A stretch of 64,000 bases of DNA from Nectonema munidae (lineage: Eukaryota; Nematomorpha; Nectonematoida; Nectonematidae): assembly GCA_030549495.1 (NCBI GenBank), contig JAUIRK010001026.1:1-64000 (forward strand), written 5' to 3'. The notes below the pieces were generated by a model. The model did no database searches, had not been told where the DNA came from, and saw only the letters and a program-made list of their open reading frames with translations. Within the stretch, counting starts at the first letter, position 1, and each line of letters opens with the position of its first letter. Made by a program: the position numbers and the translations under genes. Positions 1 through 14,400 of this stretch are shown one piece after another.

Positions 1-3000
1 AAATCACACTCATCATATACCTATTAGGGCCGTAGAGATGTACATATACGAACCATTGGTTAAAAGTTGCCCTATACGAAACATTGCGCCAAAAACGTAT
101 GTAAAATTGATTATATACCATTTTTAGTTCTATTTTGTCTTTTTGCAATCCTATTTTGTCCTGCAATTTGTCGTGTACTATTTTTAATATTTGATATTTT
201 GACCATTTACACAATGAATTTTTTTTATTTTTTGCAGAAAATCAGAACTAAATCATTTCAATTTTTAATTATTTAGCAAATAAATACAAATAGTACGTGT
301 CAAAGTCATATAAAAAATGTTATATAACAAATGAAAAACTAAAATTTAAAAAATATTTGAAGGAAACGAAATTGCAAAAAGACGAAATAGAATTGTGAAA
401 GGAAAATATGGAACTAAAAATAATATATATAAGTATGCAATCGTTATATCCGAATTCCGTTATATCAGAAAGAACATAAAACAGACAAAAATTTGTGAAT
501 ATAACCGATGTTTTATTTTAGATACAAACACTTTATATCATACACAATTACATAGTGTAATAAACATATGTTACACATATGTAAATCTAAATTGTATTCA
601 TACACATTCGTCAATAAAACATATAACTAATGAATATAAGTCATAAATTTTAAATTATTACGCGTCTTTAACAAAGTAAAAAAAAATAAAGACCTTATGC
701 AAGCAACATTGTAGCCCTCTTCCATAATATTATATGTTAATTCCGCCCCATGACTGAGTAAAGTTCATCAAAAGCCTTAGTTAAACACCGGAGTCTTTTA
801 AGCTTGGGAGACCTTACAACACGCTGCTAGTAAACTTCAGTGGTTTTCGGGAGCTTAGTTATATCAAGTCAATTTATAAATAATGACTTTGTTGCTTAAA
901 GAGGATGGAAAATTAGTAGGCAATAACCGGAATTTCGTTATAGCCGTTTACTTGGACAGTATAGCTAGAAATGGCTTATTGTGGTATGAAATTTTTTTTT
1001 CAACTTAAGCTTATGATTCATGGTGATCGATATTTCCAGGAGTATTTATTCCCCATAATATTGAAAATAAATATTTATCCAAATATGTAAATGTGTATGT
1101 ATATTGTATAGCATAGCATTATGAATGAACTACATATGTTCTCAAGATTATCTTATAAAATTAACATAAGCTGTCTTTACTTTTCAGCTTTAATACAAAA
1201 AATTGAGTATCTAGAGGTGAAAAGGGTTCTTCACTGAACTCCATATACTTGTGGGTAGAATCTACTGTAGTTCTAAAGGCTAAAATTAAGAGAGGTTGTG
1301 AGTTTTACAAAATAAATCGTATAAATTTTAGGTTAAACATCTGAAGACCAATGTCACAAGAAATTAAATCCTCTGCTTTATATCTATACAAAATCGCATT
1401 GAAAAAAGGCGGGCGATTAGTCTTCCAAATTCTGCTCCTCAACAGGTTAAAATTTCATCTAAAGTTTATGTTGACTTGAACAGAATACATATATATTCTT
1501 CATAACAGCTTAACAAAGATCTCCTAAAATAACACTGACATCTCCTGAAGAACTTACACCCCATTTGTATAAACAAATGAATTTCTACCCTAAATGTTTT
1601 GCTTCTAATTAAAAGTAAGCCCAAAACTGTTTGTCTGAAGAATTTCCATTTCATATGTATCAACTGAAGAAAATTTTGTTGAAATAAACTTTTTTTGTAT
1701 CAGAGTTCTTAGTATAAAAATTTCAACCATTTAATTCATATCTTTCTTCTAACAATGATCTTCTTAAAAAGTTTCCAATTAGATCCTTTATTCACAAAAT
1801 AATCAAATATATTGGAAATAGCAATTTACAGAAAATAAGAAAATGATAATAAAAAAAATGTATGAACAACATTTACCAATATTAACCTGGGATTTCAAGA
1901 GGTTCGTGAGGGTCAGATTTAAAAAAAATAATTTTTTTAATTTAAAAATATTTTTTATACACATTTTATAATAGAACATTTAGCAAAAACGTTGAGTATT
2001 TTTTGCAAGTACAAATATTAGTTGCATGCAAGGTTGTTTTTATGACTTTTATGTGAAAATTTCCTTGGGGGCCCATCGATTTCATCACCTTGTTAGAGAG
2101 GTCTATGACTGATTAGAGGCTAAGAACCCTTGAACTAGGTACTTGCATTAAAACCAAATTAAGGACCAAAAAGATGCACAACATAGCAATTTCAAAAAAA
2201 CAAACTTACAAAATCAAGAAATAATCAGGTTCATCTAAAAAAGATGAGGGTGGAATCAAATAGGATGAACAATTAGATGAGTAACTAGTTATACAAATTG
2301 ACTAAATATATTAAAGATACTTACAAAACATATATAACATATTCTGCTTGAATTGAATGCTTATGAGGTGCGTATCCTTGAATTGATTTTATAAACTGGA
2401 ATATCATTACCTAAATGCAAGTAAATCGATTCTATTGGCAAATGAGTAAAAACTTTTGTGCCTTCTGTGATAAATAAACTTTATAAACATAAAAAGGTTT
2501 CCATATTATTTAAATCGTTAAAACTTGAAAAGCCAAAATTTGATGATTAATTTCAGAGACGAAGAAAAAAGAAGATCTTTACTTTTTAAACATGGCTGGC
2601 TTGTACAAGGAGGAAAATTGTTCATAACTTCTACGAAGAAACCTGATACAAATCGTAAATAGTGATGAATAGCAAAATGTTCTCAAATACGCTTGTTTAT
2701 TCAAGCAAGTTATACCATCATGGTTTATTTATAACACTATGTACTACATACAAACACACACACACATATACGTTATTAGTGAGAGTGTATGTGAACAGAT
2801 ACAGGGAGATAGATAGGCGTGGATGGATAGAGATGTGGTATTTATAAGCTCTTTATATCTACATTGTCTTTTTTCTATCCCCCCCCCTCCTCCCTCCATT
2901 TCATGCGCTGAGACCTCATTATGCACAATATATATATGAATGTCGAGAAAACACTTTTTTATCAAAAGTGATTCGAAAACAAAGAAATATTACAATAAAG

Positions 3001-5357
3001 GTTATAATGGATATATTTTATTTATTATTCTTTCTATACCTACTTGCTTAAACTATTTCGCTTAGATTTCAAAATATATATCGTAAATTAGTGGTGGGCT
3101 GATCAGACAAACCGTTTTTCATCTATTGTCCTGTCTTTTTTTTTAATATTTTGTTTTTATCACACTAAATCAGGTCAGGCATGTGCCAAGTTTCATTCTA
3201 AAACTTTAAAAGAGCAACATTTAATGCATAAAGTTTTCTTTCATTGGATAAATGTGATTTAAAGCATTTTAACACAAAAATCCACAATAAAGTTTTTTGG
3301 TATATTTTTTTATACATATATTCTTAAAATAAATATTGTTATGACATTTTATAGGTACTATATAAAAAATATTTGTTTTGAATTTTTCTTCCACGAATCT
3401 TGGTTTCAAAAATTGTCGTTTTTGTTGGCAATTGATATAGTTCCGTTTTTCACACAATAAAATATGATCAGCCTATAATTAAGAGGTATAACGAACTTTT
3501 ATCTTAAAATTATTTTCTACATTGTTTATGTAAATTTTTATTGCTCTTACTCAATCCTACTCTACCCAGGATGGTATCTGATTCTAGATCATGGTTATGA
3601 TTCTGCTTCTTTGAATTTTTAAATTACAACTTTGATTCTATTTGGATTTTTTAATTTCCAAAATTCAGAATTATATTCTGATTAGTAAAAAACATATTTG
3701 TAAATATTTAGAAACGAGTTTGGCTAACTGTGGAAAGATAGATTCTTTTAGTTTCCAGTAGCCTACTGCATCATCTGTGCTGATGCTTTGGTACGCTGAA
3801 ATATGCACATAGTTGTACGCGATAGATGTTGAACACTAAAAGGCAGGTGTACTAGTCTTCTGGCTATGACAATAAAAAAAGCCTTCTCTACCCGTGCTTG
3901 CTACTCTGTATGCGCATTGTCATCTAATTGGGTCGCCTGGATAGGGAAGGCACTGTGAAGCTCAGTTGCTAGTTTTTCACAAAACTCTTCTAGTTCTCCT
4001 GATGTATAGCAGGAAAGCTTCCAGCGCTACGATTTATTATTATTAAGATAATCTGATTTCTGTGGTTCTCTTGGTCTGATTTTGACGTGTGATTTTGGTT
4101 CTTTTTAATTATTATGATTCTGATTACGATACTAGTCTAATTTTTCATGCATCTAAAGATACCTAAAATTTTTACCTTCCATTACTGATCCAAACGTATT
4201 CAAAGCATGTTATAAATAAGTTTGTTATGCTTTTGTCCACAACTGAAGACTTATATATTTTTTTTTAAAAAACAAATGTTCTGCTCTTTATAAATCTTTT
4301 TTCCATCCCATCTTAGATTTTGTATAATAATTCAGGAACACTGCAATACTCAAATTATATCCAGATAACAAAAAAGCAATCAGAATAATATTTAGTAAAA
4401 AAAATCTCCATCACACTAAAGAAGTTGTAGGCGCGAGGAGGGAACAGAGCTGCTCAAGTTGAGATATTTCGACTTACTCTTTTCAACTGATGGTCAAGCA
4501 GAGAAAGTTTAACTTTAGGAACAGGTGTTCATCTTTTCTATATTTTTCGTATATTATATTTATTTACAACAAAAATAATGGAAATCCTTCAAACTCATCC
4601 TTCTATATCAGAAGCTTGGCAAACCTTTTTCAACACAGCATTTCGCTTTGCCAAGATATTAAAAATGAAAAGTGGCAAATGTCTATCAAGTTTAAGTTTT
4701 TATTCTTTTTTTGAAATGTTTAATAGGTGTTGATATACTGTCAACAAATTGAAATATGGGGTAATGAAATTTCCGAAAAAATGTTATATATTTTTCACGT
4801 AACCTTGTTAAAGTTAACTTTAGCAGACAGAAGCATCTTAACAAAAGATTGTTATGTAAGTAAAAGAAGCGATATAAATTTTAGCAGGCACCAATAAGAC
4901 ATGATAAAAGTCTTAAAAGGGATCTATTTGAATCTCCCTTTCATTAAAACTAAAAAATAAATAAAATTGAACCTTTGATCGCCTCCCTGAAAACGGTCAA
5001 AATCTATGCATATTTACACTTTTTATCGCTGATGTGGAGAAGGTGTAACATAAATTCTGCACTTTTCCTGTGATTCACTTTTCTGAAAAGGAAATACTCA
5101 CTCAGTCTCAAATAAAAATGATTTTTACTTGACTGACAGATTAAGCGAATAATGAGATAGAGTAATCTGGTGGCCAACAACAACAACAAAATTAAATTTA
5201 TTTCAAAATTTAAGATCAATAAGAGTGGTATACTTCAAAAAAGAAAGAACATACATATATTGTTTAGAAGCTAGATGTTGGAAAAGGAAGTTGCCCCTTT
5301 CTACAAAGTGTGACGACAGCACAAGGTTTGAGAAGGTGTAAAATATGTAAAAAAAAT
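1..5357. other. Gene-free A+T-rich flank
   Basis: No coding region supported by composition or motif was found. It contains an AC microsatellite at about 2752-2766, a poly-C tract near 2880-2887, and the 3' flank of the galectin gene (4,900-5,357). A stretch at 3,720-4,040 is less A+T-rich and may be an old transposon remnant, but I could not identify it. Confidence 0.5.
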
Positions 5358-5489
5358 TTACTGAACACAAACATATTTAATTTTGATGTCTCCTGAAATC
5401 ACTAAAGTGTCTATCGCTGAAAGAGGCTTCAGGTAGTAAGGATACTCCCAGAGATCTTGTCCATCAACGCCAATATAGTAGCCATCATT
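5358..5489 (-). CDS. Galectin terminal exon
   Basis: This 132-nt exon includes the stop codon TAA at 5360-5358. It enters in phase 0 after acceptor ATTTAG. It encodes DGYYIGVDGQDLWEYPYYLK and LVISGDIKIKYVCVQ, the last strands of CRD2 (the I-x-G-D-I-x-I pattern). The domain ends at the stop with no tail. Confidence 0.9.
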   Translation of the reverse strand, partial: NDGYYIGVDGQDLWEYPYYLKPLSAIDTLVISGDIKIKYVCVQ

Positions 5490-8400
5490 CTAAATTAAAT
5501 TAGAAGTAAAAATCAGTGATGTACCGATTCCAAAAGTTTTTTTGACTCCAATCATTCTTCTCTTAGTTTTGCTGAATTAGAGATAGATTGAATGAATATA
5601 ATTAAAAAGAGATCCTTTCAATTGAAAGAGCGAGCGTCAATTCTTGTGAAAAGAACTAGAAATAATCATACGCTAAGTTTAACAAAAAATGATAAATTTC
5701 TCCCCATAACATCCCCAAATCCTGTGCTGATTTTGTTGATACAGAATTTTTTTACGTTTACTTGTTGATGCTAAAATTCCAATACTAACAAGGTTAGAAT
5801 GCTTTTTAAAAGTTTGGTTCAACTAAAGATATATTTAAATAATATTAATAAAAATCGGAAAAAATTGCCACGATTGAATCTTGTGGAAAGAGCTAAAATA
5901 AAAATTAAAAATATATTCCAATATCAAAATCAAAAGTTCAAACTATTCGTTTTCAGTTAAAGGATTTCTTTTAGAAATATTATTCGCCTTCTCTAATGCT
6001 AGAAAGTATTTTTGAGCTTTCATTCAATGAGCGTAAAATGAAAAAAATTTTATTGACATTTTTTGAGAGTTGCGGAAACAAGTACATATTTGTTAACAGC
6101 CGTTAAGAGGATCTATTTTTATCGGAGAAAGTTCTAGTGAAGGAAATTTTTCTAAAACTCTATCTTGAAAATGACAAGATTCAATAATTTTATGGAAATT
6201 ATTTACATTTCGGAATTTGTATACATTTCATTTTGGCAGTTTGGAGGGGGGTATTCCTCAGTGATGCAAATTCTGATTTTAAAGCCATATATATTTTGAA
6301 TACTTGAAAAATGTTTTTCCATAAAAAAATTTAAAGAAGAAATTAAATGACAAATGGAGGGAGGTGTTGTATAAAAATATTAAAACTCTCAAAATTGTAA
6401 TATTCAATCTTATAAAACATAGAAATAAAACGACATTTATAGATTCAAAATTCTTTAATGGGCGCAACTGCGAGCTCTAGAGCTATACACACAATTAAGT
6501 TTTCTCCTTCAATGAACAAGATTAAAAAAATGGCTTCGTTTTGTGGTTGGATCCCAGAAATTATGATGAAGTTCAAAAGAGATCACTGTTGGAAGCAGGC
6601 TTGGAAAAGGCACTCTGAAACACGCATATCAAAAAAGTAAAAAGGAAGGATACTTGACAAAAAATGACCAAGTCAAAGACGTGCTTGTTCTTGAAAGGAA
6701 AGAAAGGAGTGCGTGTATGTTTGGCACTCTCTTTGAGCCACTGTCCCTTCAGTCGGTGGCTACGAATCACAACCTCCTCTCTATTTCCATCTTTCAAGCG
6801 AACACTCAAACCAAGGCCAATATCAGGATAAGGCTTGCTGCTCGATTCACTAAACAAAATAAGAAGATGGCTAGACAAGTTCTCTTTGTTAATAATGAAA
6901 TAATGTTGTAATTTTTTAATTAAACAGAATATTTGACGAAAAACTAGTCTTAAACCGGAGTGAATCATGCGATAGACAACTCCAAAATTTTGAGGCACTA
7001 TTGACTATACCATTTTCAAAATGAATTCATAAATCGATGACTTTCAACACCTAGAACTAATTCAAATCCTTATTTTAAAGACTGATTAACAGTTGTATTA
7101 AAAAAATACTTTTGTCAGTGCGTAGCCATGAAGTAATTCAATGGTTGTTCCAAAATTAGAATATTTTTTTAATTTTTATTCAAAAATGCACTCTCTATAT
7201 TGAATGATATTCTATATTATGATATTAATTTAAATATGTTAAGTTTTCTTTTGTTTTTTAAATCGTAGATTTGATCAACGCATTTCAGAAAGTTAAATGT
7301 GATCTTTCAAAATTAGAAAACTAATTTAACAGTTATTTCTGGTATTTTCTTAAGATGAAAAAATTGACAAGCAGTAATAAAATTTTGTTTAGGGAAACTG
7401 TAACGAAAAAGATAGATTTTAATTAAGCGAAACGAAGAACTTTTTTGTTCAAAGAAACGATGGCTATACACCGAACTAATTTTTAATAGTAACGATCCCA
7501 TCTACACTAAATCAGTAACACTGTTTTTTGAAAGAATGTTCAGAATGGCGATGAACAAAGCTATATGTGATCTATTGAATTGAGAGAGCATTTTTAGATT
7601 AGCTTTTAGAATACTTGACGACTCTGACTCAAGTTGTTTACAATCTTTGAGACTGCAACTCCATTTAAGTAATCTTTTTAAGATTAATGACCCCACCTAT
7701 ATTTAATTTTGAGACTTGGACTTTAAAGATCTATAATTATGCAACATGAACTTTTCTGCTTCAAATATTATAAATCTCCAAAAAGTGTGATGGCATGTAC
7801 CATATTTCAAGGTCGTTTGTGAATGTTAATTTTAGATAGTCATTGAAAGATTTTCTGAATTTTATACACTTCTACGTTGTGTTGCAAACAAAAAGTTTAA
7901 TCATTTTCTTCAATATTATTTATTAAAATGTATTGGTAGAAAATGCATTTGTAGTTTAGTGTCTTTCTTGCAGCATTATCTTCATAAATATTTTCAAATT
8001 ATTGCCCATAGCCTTTTTATCTAAGACAAAACAATACGATTTTCTAATTTCTAATTTTTATCCTAAATTTTTTTCCAAAATATTTGTTTTAAAAAAAATT
8101 CCCTAAAAACTTTCTACTCCAAATGCAAAACAAGTACAAGCTACAACAAAATTAATACAAGCTCCTTACAACAAACTAATTTTAACAGAAAATAAAAAAG
8201 ATCATTCCTTAATTTTATAGAATTTTTCGGCTTTTTTATGGGTTGCAAAAATACGCGGCTTGGACTAAAATGATAAACATTTTGTTGCGTTTTTGCAACG
8301 TTTTACACTGAAAAGAAAGAAAAAAGTCTTCCAGAAAAAGTTTGAGAAAAAAAAGTCTTCTTCTCAAAAAGTGCGACTCCACCGACTCCGATTCCGACTT

Positions 8401-11400
8401 CACAACCCTGCTTTTGAGTATAGAATAATTTAAAATTAAAAAAAGTGGCGTAAAATTTCATGTGAAGAAAATTGATTAAAACTGAGTCGCAATCATTTGC
8501 AAATAATAATGTGGAATTCTCGCTTTCCATCCCTTTCTTAAAGAAATTCAGAAATTTAGAAGTTGTTCCAATCTCTTCTTGTATTATTTACAATATAATA
8601 AATTTAATCATTTTAATCAGCTTGAAAAATATCTCAGAATAAAAAACCAAGCTTTCCTCAAAACACTACCTTGTCAATTTTCCTTTGGTATTCAAACTAA
8701 AAATGATCTCTTTCTGCAAGTATATTGAGTAATCGTTGTTTTTGTAGACTAAAGGTAAAGATACCGTGCGTGTATTCATCGAGAAGACACAATTGCGCCG
8801 CTTGTATCGAGAAAGTAGGCTTGATGCGGGATCGAACCCAAGACCTTGAGTTATAGAAACCCAGTACCTAACCAACCTTACTCACGCCCCTCTTGAATCA
8901 AAAGACTAAAAATTAACATTTTCTCACTATATATATGTATGCTATGCATACCTATATCCAATACATAAAACATAGGCGCCTATTAGACAAAGAACGATAA
9001 TGGTAAAACAAGCGCATTTAAAACGCGCGTTTCATGGTTCAATTTATTACGGGATGATTCGCCTTTTAGTCCTTATGCGTTTGTAGTTTGTAAATACTTC
9101 CTTATTGTTCCAATTTTTCTATCGACATCTAAAAAGTTTTATGGCCGATTTTGACCATGTAGCCACAGTTTGAAAACCCTGTAATCATAGAAAAATCAGG
9201 CGAAAATAATTTGATATAAAACTGATTTATCTTTAACACTTTCAGGACCTGTGCTACAAGAATGAAAATGGTCTACAATAAATACATAAATTTCCGTTGA
9301 AAAAGAATGCAAAGGATTGGTGTTAAAATTTTCGTCCTCAAATAGTGTTAATTCAAGCAGAAGTTTTAATTATGTATGTTCATTTTGTAACAAATTGCTA
9401 AATGTCGTCTCTGCTTTTCTGGGAACAAACGAGTATCAATCAAGTGATGTAATTAGGATGAAGAATAATACGTTAATGCTCGACCCCTTTGCTGAATTGA
9501 TGATAAAATTAACAAATCAATCACACGATTTTTGGAGGATATATACAATTTTTAAGAAAATGTTGGGCAAAATATAAATGTGGGTGTAAAGTAGGCATAC
9601 CGATCGGTTTGTAGATTAACTTCAAACTTTTCTCCAAACTTCTGTTCTGCCTGAATAACGATCAATCTTCCCGGAGCTATGCCACCAGGAATGTGCATGG
9701 CGAAGGGCTCACTCGGTTCGTACACTGGAGGCGTCAAAGCGATGGAGCGTGGGGAGTAGTTGTACTTTTCCGGGATCTTGACGTCGTAGCAAAAGCACTC
9801 CTTACAACCCGAATCCGAAAAGATATTTCCACCAACGTTCAGCTGAACAGAATATACGCATTTTTAGACTCTTCATAAACACATGAGGCATGTGACTTAT
9901 TCGATCATACCATATGCTGTTGTTATCAATGATTAATGTTATATATCACATATGTATAATAAGAAATCGTATATTTGAAACAAAAAATTTTTATATCAAG
10001 ATTTCAAAAAGTTTTGAGAAGTCGGTTTATTTCGCATTGTTTTGGTAAAAAGTCACAGTCCAAATTCATGACTTGTAAGAAAAATTTTAATCTTTTTTTA
10101 AACTTTTCAAAATTTTAATATCGGCCAATTTTCTTTAAATTATTGTAATAACCTCAATACTGATTCAGAGTTATGGAACCGCGCTATAGTTATGGACTCA
10201 GAAACCGACTTCTATCCAATTAAAACCCGCAACTCCATTGCTCATTGCTTGCAACTAAAAATTTTTTGACGATGTTTTGGTTTACATCTTTAACTTATCT
10301 ACTAATTTCGGATTCATTTATTATTTATCTTGATTTATGTAAGATGAAATTAAAATATTTATGAATTAAAAAAAATTTATACACAAAAAAATTTGCAGAT
10401 AAAATATTTTAACGTGTGCTCAGTATATTTTTAAATCAATCTTAGCATTTAAGGCAATGAATTTATTATTGAGGAATCAATGTTAAATGTGATAGAGAAC
10501 TTTTTCTATTTAACATTGATAAACTTACAATTTATGTTACACTTTTTCCCAATTGAATAAAATATTTCAAAAATAACAAAAAAAAATGTGAAGGGGAAGC
10601 AAATTGAGAGGGCCTATTTGCACAAGTTTGTTCTCTTCAGAAAGAATTCCCAATACAATAAATTCAACCATGAGACACACAATTTTAGAAGTACTTTCTT
10701 TTAAAAAATAAAGTGTGTATGTTTTTCTACTGACATTTTTTAGAAATGGTGAAAACTTTTTTAGATAGGCCAAAAGTGTGAAATTAATGCATTTGTTTAC
10801 TTGTGGAGGCTTGAACCAGACATTCAGGAGTTTGACATCCCCTTCAACATAGAAGTACTTGACAAGTTCTGGTTCGATTCGGTAGAGAAATTCAAGAACT
10901 GGCTTTCCATTGAGACTAACCTACAAATTATACATGCTTCAAGATTAAAGATGTACGAATATCTTATTATAAAAAATATTTACTCTGAAATTTTTTTTTA
11001 ATTTTTTTTCGAAAATTTTTTACCCCGACAAAGTTGGAGACGAAAAAACTTGAAATAGTGGGAGTTCCATGATAAAAAAAAATAAAAAATATATTTATTA
11101 ATCACGATGCAAGGTCTATTTTTGCATATCTTTTGAGCATATGTTGAACCATATGAAATGGAATTCTTTTTCTAAGGAATATTTACAATTTCTAATCCGT
11201 TTTATAGCAAATCGGAGGTACTGAAAATTTTTTTTAAAAATTGCTTTTTCATTCAAAAATGACATGTCAATAAAAATGTGAAACTTTTCACGTTTTAACA
11301 TATCACATATAAATTTTACGTGGTTTTTTTACGTTTTAAATTTTGTCTGAAAATGAAAAATAATTGTTTTGAACTTTTAAAGAATTTCTTTAATAAATTG

Positions 11401-14400
11401 AGAATATTTCAAAATCTACTTATACTCTCGTATTAAAATCAAAAAGACGATTCTTATTTAATAAATATCAATTTTCTGATGTTATCACCATCCATGTGAA
11501 ATTAAAAAAGTTGATATCGAGATAACAGATAAAGAACCAATTTCGGCAAGGGACCACCTTTTCCAGGTGTTTTAAAATTTTTTATTTCTTTATCCAAAAG
11601 ATAAATAAGTTTATTTTTGCAATTCACACCAAGTTTTCCATTTTTTTGCAAGTAAAGATATACACTCGCTAAAGCTAAAACAAAATCAGCTTTGGCTAGC
11701 AGTGTGAATCGTTAAACTAAGGAACATTCATTTTAAATGTAAAAATCTCTCTAAAGTGTAGAACTGTTTATGAATACTGAAGGTGTAATATCTCATTCAA
11801 AACTGAAAGTAAGATTTTTAAATCAAGAATAATCGTGATCATAATCATATCATGAATCATAATTGATATCGTCCAATCACTACGTTGACGTTTAAATAGT
11901 TTCCAATTAAAAGGGATACAGAATCAATCACAAGTATGAAAAACTCTTTTAAATAATTTCTGAAGATACATTTTTATTTAATGATAATTGTTCCAAAATG
12001 ATTAGTTTGATGTTTACAATTTTTTTGTTTAAAAAAATAGTAGACATCTTTTGAGAAATTTCAAATTTATAATTTTGTTAAAAAAAGTTAAATAGTTAAA
12101 TAATTAAATAATAACGTTGATACTCAAATTTTATTAAAAACGAGTTTATTTAGGCCACCTTAGTGATTTTAAAACAGTTTAAAAGATTGAAGTAACACGA
12201 AATTGAATCGGTTCTTTAATTCTATAACTTCCTATTTGCTATATTTAAAAATAGGTCCAAAAGTCATTAAAAATAGACGATACATTTCGTTGATGATAAA
12301 TATCTTCATAAAATTTTTCCATCGAGCTACTATTTTAAGTATTTTCTCCTTTAATGAAAAGAACTTACTCTGTAGTGATCATCGTTGAGAAGGTATTCAA
12401 TTTCAAAGGACTGGCCCCTTTCAAAAGGAAAGTAAAAGACTTCCTCTTCTTTATCCCATGATCCATTTTTGTAGGAGTTGATAATGAGAGACTTTTTTGA
12501 GAAACGCGGATTGAAATGAAAAGCAATGTTGTTTTCTTCTTCCAACCCCGTTTTCAAATTGATCGCAAAGCTAAAAAGTATATATGGCGAAATGTGTTGA
12601 ATTGATTTTTTAATGCAAACATCATTGAATCTCGTTGAAAAATCTTAGTTAAAGACATATCAGATATCAGCTGACAACTCTTAAAAAATTGTATAGTACA
12701 GTGAAACCTCGAAAATGCATCCCTCGATTTTCCGGCACTCTCAATATTCATTCGGAAACGAAAATTTGTCTGTTGCATTTACATCGCAAATCTTAGTTAG
12801 CCAATGAGTTTTTGTAATAATGAATAATGACTCGATAGTCGGTCAAGTTTGCTCACACATTGTTGTAAATGGTGAGTGAAATTTGTCGTTGTCTACATTT
12901 AGAGATGTAACGGATGTGATTTTTTTTACATACTCGGATGCGGATATCCAAAATAAATTTCAAAAATTATGTTTTATATTTTACAGTATCTTACTACTAT
13001 TTTAATCCTTTTTTTTTACATTTTTTACTAGAATTTAAAACATTGTGATTTGGCCTTCATAAGATGTCATATGCCTCAATCCTATTGTTTGGAGCCGGAA
13101 AAGTCTTAACAAACTGTTTAGAATCGCTACAACGCCGTGCAATTCGTATAATTATTATTGGTCTTCGCTCCCGAGACGTACTTGCTCAAGATCTTTATAA
13201 TCTTCTAGGGCTCGATAAATTACAGTTTAGACGCAATTTCTCACTTGCTTGCATTGGTTACAAATACTACCATGGTAACTGTCCATTAGCACTAATGCCT
13301 TTTGTCCCTCATCAGAAAATTTTACCCCACAGAATACGTCCCCATACTTACGTTAATTGTAATACCTTAACTTTCTCGTCGACTTTCTCCTATCAATCTC
13401 CTCTTATACTTCTCCCTCAAATGCTCAACAAGCTCACCTCTGATTGCTTGCAACAACAATCTAATCTTAATTCTTTAAAGACTTACCTCACCACTCAACG
13501 TGAAAATAATTCGTTTTCACACTTTCCTCACATCATATAGAATGTTTTATATATCTATTTTCCAACGGTCATATGATCATGGTATAAATAAAATGTTTAA
13601 TAATAATAATAATAATAAATCTTGTAAGATTTAAACAAAAACTACGAAAAGTTTCAATAGATATCTATAAAAATTGATTTAAAATTGCAGATGCCGATGA
13701 GTATGTTAACATGGAAAAATCCGCGAACGAGGATATAAATTATTTTGCGGATATCCGATACATCTCTATCTACATTACTACATTAGATATAGCACAGTGA
13801 GTAAAAGATATTGTCCATCTCATAGTTGCTTATGGTTTTGATGATTGTTATTATGCAAAGCCATAAATTTACACTGACGGATTTAGGGGAGGGAGGAGGG
13901 GGGGCGGAACTGGCGTACGCCCCCCCCTAAGTTGCATTGCCAATTGCTTGAAAATTTTCTTGATCTAATTCTTTTCGTAGAACTCAAATATTATGATGAT
14001 TTCTGCCACTCGTTTTTTAGATTCAATCTTTCTCTAAAGTGAGAAGCCCTAAAAGTTTTTTATGTTTCAATCGTAGTTAAGTGTGAAACTTATTAATTTT
14101 ATATTATCCAATTTTTTTTGAAAATTTATTATATCAAGTTTTACCATATCAATTCACTTCGCAGTTCAATGAATGAGGATAGTTTTAATGTTCTCATTCT
14201 TCTTTTTGTTTTAAAATTTTTGATAAAGCTTAAATTTATATGCTTGAAATTTGAGTTCTAGTTTAGTAAAATCCGCCCCGCCCCCGCATGCCAATTTCTA
14301 GATCCTCTCCTGATTTAACATTTGACTGCGTATACGGTTCTTATTATCTTCATTAGTCCTCATAAGCCATTTTACTTTTGATATTTATGTTTTCTTTCTT

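Noticed and set aside
6458-6911. Plus-strand open frames at 6,458-6,640 and 6,654-6,911
   Set aside because: They are antisense shadows of, or border on, the galectin exon at 6,654-6,849; the minus strand carries the real domain.
8820-8892. Possible tRNA gene
   Set aside because: The B box is perfect but the arms do not pair into a cloverleaf, and the same sequence with its tail recurs elsewhere, so it is a SINE.
9317-9577. 86-codon open frame on the plus strand
   Set aside because: It lies just past galectin exon 9,601-9,842 in intron DNA, with Ser/Asn-rich low-complexity composition and no motif.
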